DNA of 64,000 nt from Niebla homalea (lineage: Eukaryota; Ascomycota; Lecanoromycetes; Lecanorales; Ramalinaceae): the NCBI GenBank assembly GCA_019925105.1, contig JAHGAU010000017.1:806001-870000 (forward strand), given 5' to 3'. Under the pieces are notes generated by a model that was not told where the DNA came from, did no database searches, and saw only the letters and a list, made by a program, of their open reading frames with translations. Within the stretch, counting starts at the first letter, position 1, and each line of letters opens with the position of its first letter. The translations under genes and the position numbers were made by a program. This document shows positions 57,929 to 64,000 of the stretch, piece by piece.

Positions 57929-59200
57929 GGGGTTCAAGTTCCAAGAATTTGAAGTTTGGGAACACAAGTCGCAAGCAGCTATATGTTGAATCAAGCGGAA
58001 GGAATCAGAGGATAGGTACAAACAACGCGATTAGGATTAGTGTCGAGTATTTGGAAAACCATATAGTGTCAGTTGGATGCCTTGTCAAGTGTGGCCCAAA
58101 GTGGCTTAGATGCATCTGTCTTCAATAAAGCACTTGTGGAGGGATGGGGTTTTCCCGCTTAAGTTCGGGCGAACTAACGGGTCAAGCTCATCAAGCCATG
58201 ATTCTGAATGACAAATAAGTCCAGCAGATTTACGACAAGCGCCACGCTCCATGCTTCCACACAGGCGGCAGGGTAGCTTCTGATGCATGAACATGCGAGG
58301 ATGAAGCTTGGGGAACCCTGTCGGCGCTTGGGGAACTGTCATTTGGTCTCGGCAGACCCGCGTGGGGCGTGGCTCAACTGCATCGTGTGTGAAGGCAGCA
58401 GCCTTACAAGAGTGTGTGTTGCGTGTTGCATCAACTTTCACTCGGATGAGCTATCTACGCGCCCAGTCTCCAATAGAAAGGTCTAGTTCGTGGCTTCTTT
58501 AGTCTTTCCTGCTGTCAAAAATTGAAGGGGCGGTGTCGAACCAAGCTCGCGCATGATCAAATCATGCCAAATCACTTCCACCAAGAAGTAAGAACGTAGA
58601 AACCGTGCATCGATCTAAAGAAAACCAGAAGGATCGATCCTTGCAACCACATATGGAGCCAACACACGAAACAAGGAGCTCGCATCCGAGGTGGTGATCA
58701 ATCTGACCACGAAGGATTCCCATAATTCAAATCACTGATCCGGTGGGTTTTCGGATTGGTTGTTGCATGCGCACCAGGGGCTCATGCAAGACACCCTCAC
58801 CTGGCAGTTCGCACACGGGAGTTCCGGATCACGGTCGGAACAGATCATCCCAGAGATGGCTCATGGCTGACATGGCTCAAAGCCGTCCGGACCTGGTGAA
58901 GCAAAGCCTGAGATATGGTTTTCGTGCATCTCCGCGGCCACATCATCTACTCTCTCCCTTGGCCCATCCTTGCATGCCGATATATATTGACTTTTCGGAA
59001 GGATGGACCTGCAGGATCAATGAGTTATGTGCGGTTGCGCACCGATGGAACTTCACGAGAAGCGGCTTCCCATTCATCACCATGGCGCGCTCCAACCCCG
59101 CCGGCGCTCAAAGCAGACAAATAGCCAGGTGCACAGGTTCCATGTATAGCACCAGTGACGGCAGCCCGCATGCTTGTCTCAGTTCCGCTCCAACCACAAA
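57929..59200. promoter_or_regulatory. Upstream region of the CoA-ligase gene and LYS12 3' flank
   Basis: 1.3 kb with no supportable gene or repeat; ORFs here lack protein-like features. Confidence 0.4.
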
Positions 59201-60386
<1,186 letters not shown>

Positions 60387-60892
60387 TAGGAGGAGGGGGG
60401 CAGAGGGGGGCAAAGGGGGGCGAGGGAATGGAAACTTCTTGTTTCATTTGTTTTCTTTGAGGAAAAAAAGGAATTGTGAGTGCGGAATTGGTTCCTCGGA
60501 AAAGGGGGGGAACCGGGGGGGAGCTTCATCCGAAAAGGGGCTCCCCGAGGGTTCCTGCGCATGAAGTTCAGGGGTACCAATTGTTGCAAGCGGTAGATAG
60601 CATGCATGGCTGTCAACACTCTTTGGCAGCTGGACATGAGGTGGTAGCGACGAAGAAAGCCAGTCCAGTGTGGAGGGTTCAACGCACATCGCCTCTCGGG
60701 TCGTGGCAATGCTACCAGCATGAACCTAGGGCAGCATGATGGCTGTCAAGCCCGAGAATACATACACATTCAACTTCCGCGGATTCTACAATGTCTGACT
60801 TCCAGCATTTTGATTTTGATAGGATAGTCTTCGTCTCATGCATTGGCATATCAGATCAATATGAATGGTGAAACACTCTATTTGTCATAAAC
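60387..60892. other. Intergenic between LYS12 and pyruvate kinase
   Basis: LYS12 promoter side, with several short poly-G runs at 60,395-60,545. No gene supported. Confidence 0.4.
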
Positions 60893-62743
60893 TTACGAAT
60901 CAAGCAGACCCAAGTCTTCTGTAGCAGGTACCACACGAATCGTGTTCGTATGGCCTTTCCCACCACGCCAGCCTTGGACACAGACCACCAGATCATCTTT
61001 CTTCAACACGCCAAGATCAATGGCATTTTGGATGCCCCACTTGAGGCGGCCATCGACATCCTTTTGCCAGTCCGCCTCGTTAAAGTCGGGCTTCTTTTGC
61101 GGGTAGAGAAAAGGGTAGACCCCACGGTACAGGTGGGAATACTGGATATCGTTTAGCGTGAACACATGTCATTATCAGATGGTACTTACCCTTGAAGCAG
61201 TCGCATTGCGGGTGACCATGATGATTGGGCAGACGGGGCGGTACTTCGAGACCATCCGGGCTGATTGGCCGCTAAAATACTCATCAGCCAAGGCAACTTG
61301 AAGAATGACCCGAACCTATGTTCACCTGGTGGTCAGGACGAGAATCGCCCCGGCGTTGATTTCCAGACTGTTGCTCACAGCCGACATGGCCACCGACTCC
61401 AACATGCTGACCGGTTTGCTAGTGGCGTCGCGCATTTGATTGAATAAGCTGACATAGGGGATAGCAACCTCAGCAAGCTCGCAAGTCTCTTTCATCATGG
61501 TGACAGCCTCCTTGGGATAGCTCCCTTTCGCAGTCTCGCCAGACAACATGACGCAGTCCGCACCATCTAAGACGGCGTTGCCGACGTCGCTGACCTCAGC
61601 ACGAGTAGGGCGGGGATTATTTGTCATTGACTCCAACATTTGTGTGGCGCAGATGGAAGGTTTGCCTGCGCGATTGCATTTCGCGATCATCATCTTTTGA
61701 GCGATGAACACCTGTGCAGGGGGAATCTCAATGCCAAGGTCACCACGAGCGACCATGACGCCATCCGTCTCCTTGAGGATCTCGTCAAAGTTGTTCACAC
61801 CCTGCTGGTTCTCGATCTTGGCAATGATCTGGATTTCCTTGCCTTCCTCGCCGAGAACTTTGCGGATGGCTGTGATGTCACTGCCGCGGCGGATGAACGA
61901 GGCAAAAACCATGTCGACCTTGTTCTTTACACCAAAACGAAGATCGTTCTGGTCCTTCTCTGAAAGCGCTGGGAGATCAACATCGGTCTTGGGGAGATTG
62001 ACACCCTTCTTAGAGGAGATTCTGCCGTTATTCATGCATCGGACCTTGAGGGTCTTGTCGTCTACTACCTTGATGACCTCAAAGGAGAGAATGCCGTCAT
62101 CCACGTAGATGGTGCGTCCGGGCTCGATGACTTTGGTGATGTTCTTGTAGTCGACATACATGTTCTTGTCGTCACTTGCAGTGGCATATTTGTCATCCGT
62201 TGTGATGTTCATTTCAGTGCCTTGTGAAATGGGTATATCCGCATCTCCAGTGGTGTTGCCCGTTCTGATCTCGGGTCCCTTGGTATCCAGAGCAATTGCC
62301 AGAGGTCGACCAGGCATTTCCTTTTCGGAAGCTCGTGCATTGTCGATGACAGATTGGTGGTACTACCGGGGACATGTTCAGCTCTGCTCATTCTGACATT
62401 GTCGGGCCGGATAGTCACATACATCATAGGCGCCGTGGGAGAAGTTCATTCGGACGACGTTGAGGCCGGCTGAATTTCGGTCAGTAACTCCTGTCTGATC
62501 CAAGTCAAGATGGTTTAGTACCTTTGCGCAGCATGGTGATCTTTTCTGCCGAATTGGTCTTGGGACCTGGAAGGAGTATGCATGAGCTATGGTTCCGTTC
62601 TGTTTGGGTGCTATCTTCTTACCAATGGTGCCAATGATGGAAGTACGACGATAATTGGTCTTTGGCTGGAACTCAGTATTCAGACTGGACAGCCATTCGA
62701 TCTGAGTCTGGCCAGAGGCCATGTGTGTCAAGGAGTCCGCCAT
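60893..62743 (-). CDS. PYK1: Pyruvate kinase
   Basis: Last step of glycolysis, phosphoenolpyruvate + ADP to pyruvate + ATP, cytosolic tetramer. About 527 residues in six exons. Start [18 protein letters not shown] at 62743. Conserved joins: [57 protein letters not shown] and [16 protein letters not shown]. Active-site segments: [22 protein letters not shown] (catalytic Lys), [12 protein letters not shown] (Mg and phosphate site), and [14 protein letters not shown]. The C-domain effector region ends [11 protein letters not shown], the fructose-1,6-bisphosphate loop area. Several introns cluster at the 5' end, as in other Pezizomycotina. Its promoter side carries the 8-bp tandem repeat at 63187. 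Confidence 0.96.
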
Positions 62744-63522
62744 GTTGTACTGGGGTTAGGGACAAGGATGTGTGCAAATTGGTTTGGTATATCTTGATAG
62801 ATACAAGGGAGAGAGGCAAGGTGTATTTCTTTGCAAGGGGAGACGTAGGAAGCTGAACGGTCAACGAAGCCTAAGTCGCCGGGATTGTTAGCAATGGAAA
62901 AGCAAGCAAAGACCTACAGAGTGGGATGAAATGCCTGGGAGACTCGGCAATTTTCGGGTTTACGTACCAGAAAGAGCTTGTAGAAGCTATGCCTGACTTT
63001 GAAGGTAGGATACGGGATGTCGGGTCAAGGAAATTGAAGCTGGCGCAGACAATCGATTGGAAGCTTGACAAAATACAAAAATAATTTTGAGGCCGAAAGC
63101 TCTCTCGTTGGGTTCCCCGGCGAACGCCATGTGGGGTCGTCTTTGGCCGGATTTTTGCGGACATGTTCCGCAAAATCTAGTTCTATGGCAGCCAGGCAGC
63201 CAGGCAGCCAGGCAGCCAGGCAGCCAGGCAGCCTCGACGCTTGGATTGATCTTGTGATAGCTATCCTTCACCTCAAGGAATCGGTCCATACTCATTGCCT
63301 TGCCTGAAGCACTGCTTCTATACCAGAGCTTGAGGCTCGACGCCACCCACTTCCAAATCTGCCCTTCCTAGTTGTCAGAATGGTGGTAAATAAGCCCTCC
63401 AAAGCATGAAACCAGGGGGGCTGACCACGGCGACAGCTTGGGAGAATTACACATTACGCCTTTGACGCTGTTCTAAGTATGTAGCCATCCCCCTGCTATC
63501 TCGGATTGTTTTCTCATTGACA
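62744..63522. promoter_or_regulatory. Divergent region, pyruvate kinase / small gene
   Basis: 780 bp, including pyruvate kinase 5'UTR and promoter and an 8-bp tandem repeat. No additional gene supported. Confidence 0.4.
63187..63233 (+). repeat. 8-bp tandem repeat, about 5.9 copies
   Basis: Head-to-tail perfect copies of GGCAGCCA, about 445 bp upstream of the pyruvate kinase start. Confidence 0.97.
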
Positions 63523-63873
63523 ATGTGCAAAGTATCCGCGTTCCTGGCAGGCGTCAAGCGATCCACCGGCCTCACGTACGTTATCGTTCATCAGACACAC
63601 TGTTTGGGTTTTTCCGCAACGCGCCACCCTTAGCCTTGAACACTGGCCACATCCCAGCTGCGCCTCGTACTATGAACCTCATTCGAAAAAGAAGCACGAA
63701 GCTAATGAGACCTCCTTTTGGGGGACCCTAGGCCCAGATTCAAAGACGACAAGATATCCGAGAGCAAAGAAGTGAAGAAGTGGGTGGACAACTATCTGGG
63801 GATGGGCGAATGGATCATGGATCAGAGCGTTGCCGTGCTGGGGGCCAGTGGGTGGTTTGAGCGACGGCGATGA
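63523..63873 (+). CDS. Possible small spliced gene, unknown function
   Basis: Exon 1 ATG at 63523 codes MCKVSAFLAGVKRSTGLT and ends at a GTACGT donor (about 63,578). An intron of about 150 nt with a GCTAATGA branch point and CCCTAG acceptor (63,731) leads to a frame coding FKDDKISESKEVKKW and then VDNYLGMGEWIMDQS, stopping after FERRR at 63873. The result is about 64 residues, basic, with an amphipathic C-terminal half. An alternative acceptor at 63,737 (GGCCCAG) is also in frame. I do not recognise the family. The two halves have coherent, non-random composition, but no homology test was possible. Confidence 0.42.
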
Positions 63874-64000
63874 GGGCCTGATGGGCTCTCTACGTGACGC
63901 CAAAACATTGGACCTCGTAAGGGCTGGGGAAGAGCTGCTCGATGGGGCCAGGAGTTCCTTCGAGGTGCCGACGTAGGGGAACAATATACGAATCTGGGAG
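63874..64000. other. Window end, no gene assigned
   Basis: Only the 3' flank of the small gene is seen. Confidence 0.3.

Overview
The window is nuclear DNA of a filamentous ascomycete (Pezizomycotina); I cannot place it more finely. The evidence is short (about 50-90 nt) GT-AG introns with CTAAC/CTAAT-like branch points, dense genes on both strands, and proteins of clearly fungal type: Pil1, a Sur7-like protein, Rtc5, fungal-type microbial rhodopsin, the alpha-aminoadipate lysine enzyme Lys12 and the HIG1 protein Rcf1. I support 20 protein genes with good confidence, one small spliced gene at the right edge with moderate confidence and one weak ORF. No rRNA, tRNA or CRISPR array was recognised.

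Layout, left to right: DDX60-type helicase (-, cut by the left edge); FAD monooxygenase (-); two disordered proteins of unknown function (+, +); mitochondrial ribosomal protein uS8m (-); a GH36/raffinose-synthase-like enzyme (-) divergent from threonine deaminase ILV1 (+); a 3-kb gene-free repeat island at 17.9-20.9 kb; a sulfotransferase-like P-loop protein (+); a SUR7/PalI-family membrane protein (+) convergent with an ABCC transporter (-); CAF-1 subunit CAC2 (+); eisosome core PIL1 (+); a LigD-type 3'-phosphoesterase protein (+); a 2-kb microsatellite-rich gap; mitochondrial TyrRS MSY1 (-) divergent from RCF1 (+). From 42.5 to 62.7 kb seven genes in a row lie on the minus strand: a WD40-like protein, RTC5, PAL, a proton-pump-type opsin, a 4-coumarate-CoA-ligase-like enzyme, LYS12 and pyruvate kinase. 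The last 0.5 kb holds a small plus-strand gene.

Most genes are core housekeeping (Ile and Lys biosynthesis, glycolysis, mitochondrial translation and respiration, chromatin assembly, plasma-membrane domains). The part most like an accessory unit is 48.7-57.9 kb: an ammonia-lyase with an unusual 190-residue N-terminal extension and an altered substrate-selectivity residue, a retinal opsin with all pump carboxylates, and an adenylate-forming CoA ligase with a long acidic tail, all on one strand. PAL followed by a CoA ligase is the entry of a phenylpropanoid-type pathway; that the three genes act together is inference.

The island at 17.9-20.9 kb carries an 8-copy 26-bp minisatellite, a near-identical 70-bp direct repeat 1.7 kb apart and the end of a pogo/Fot1-like DNA transposon. 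A TCACGTG core recurs upstream of four genes.
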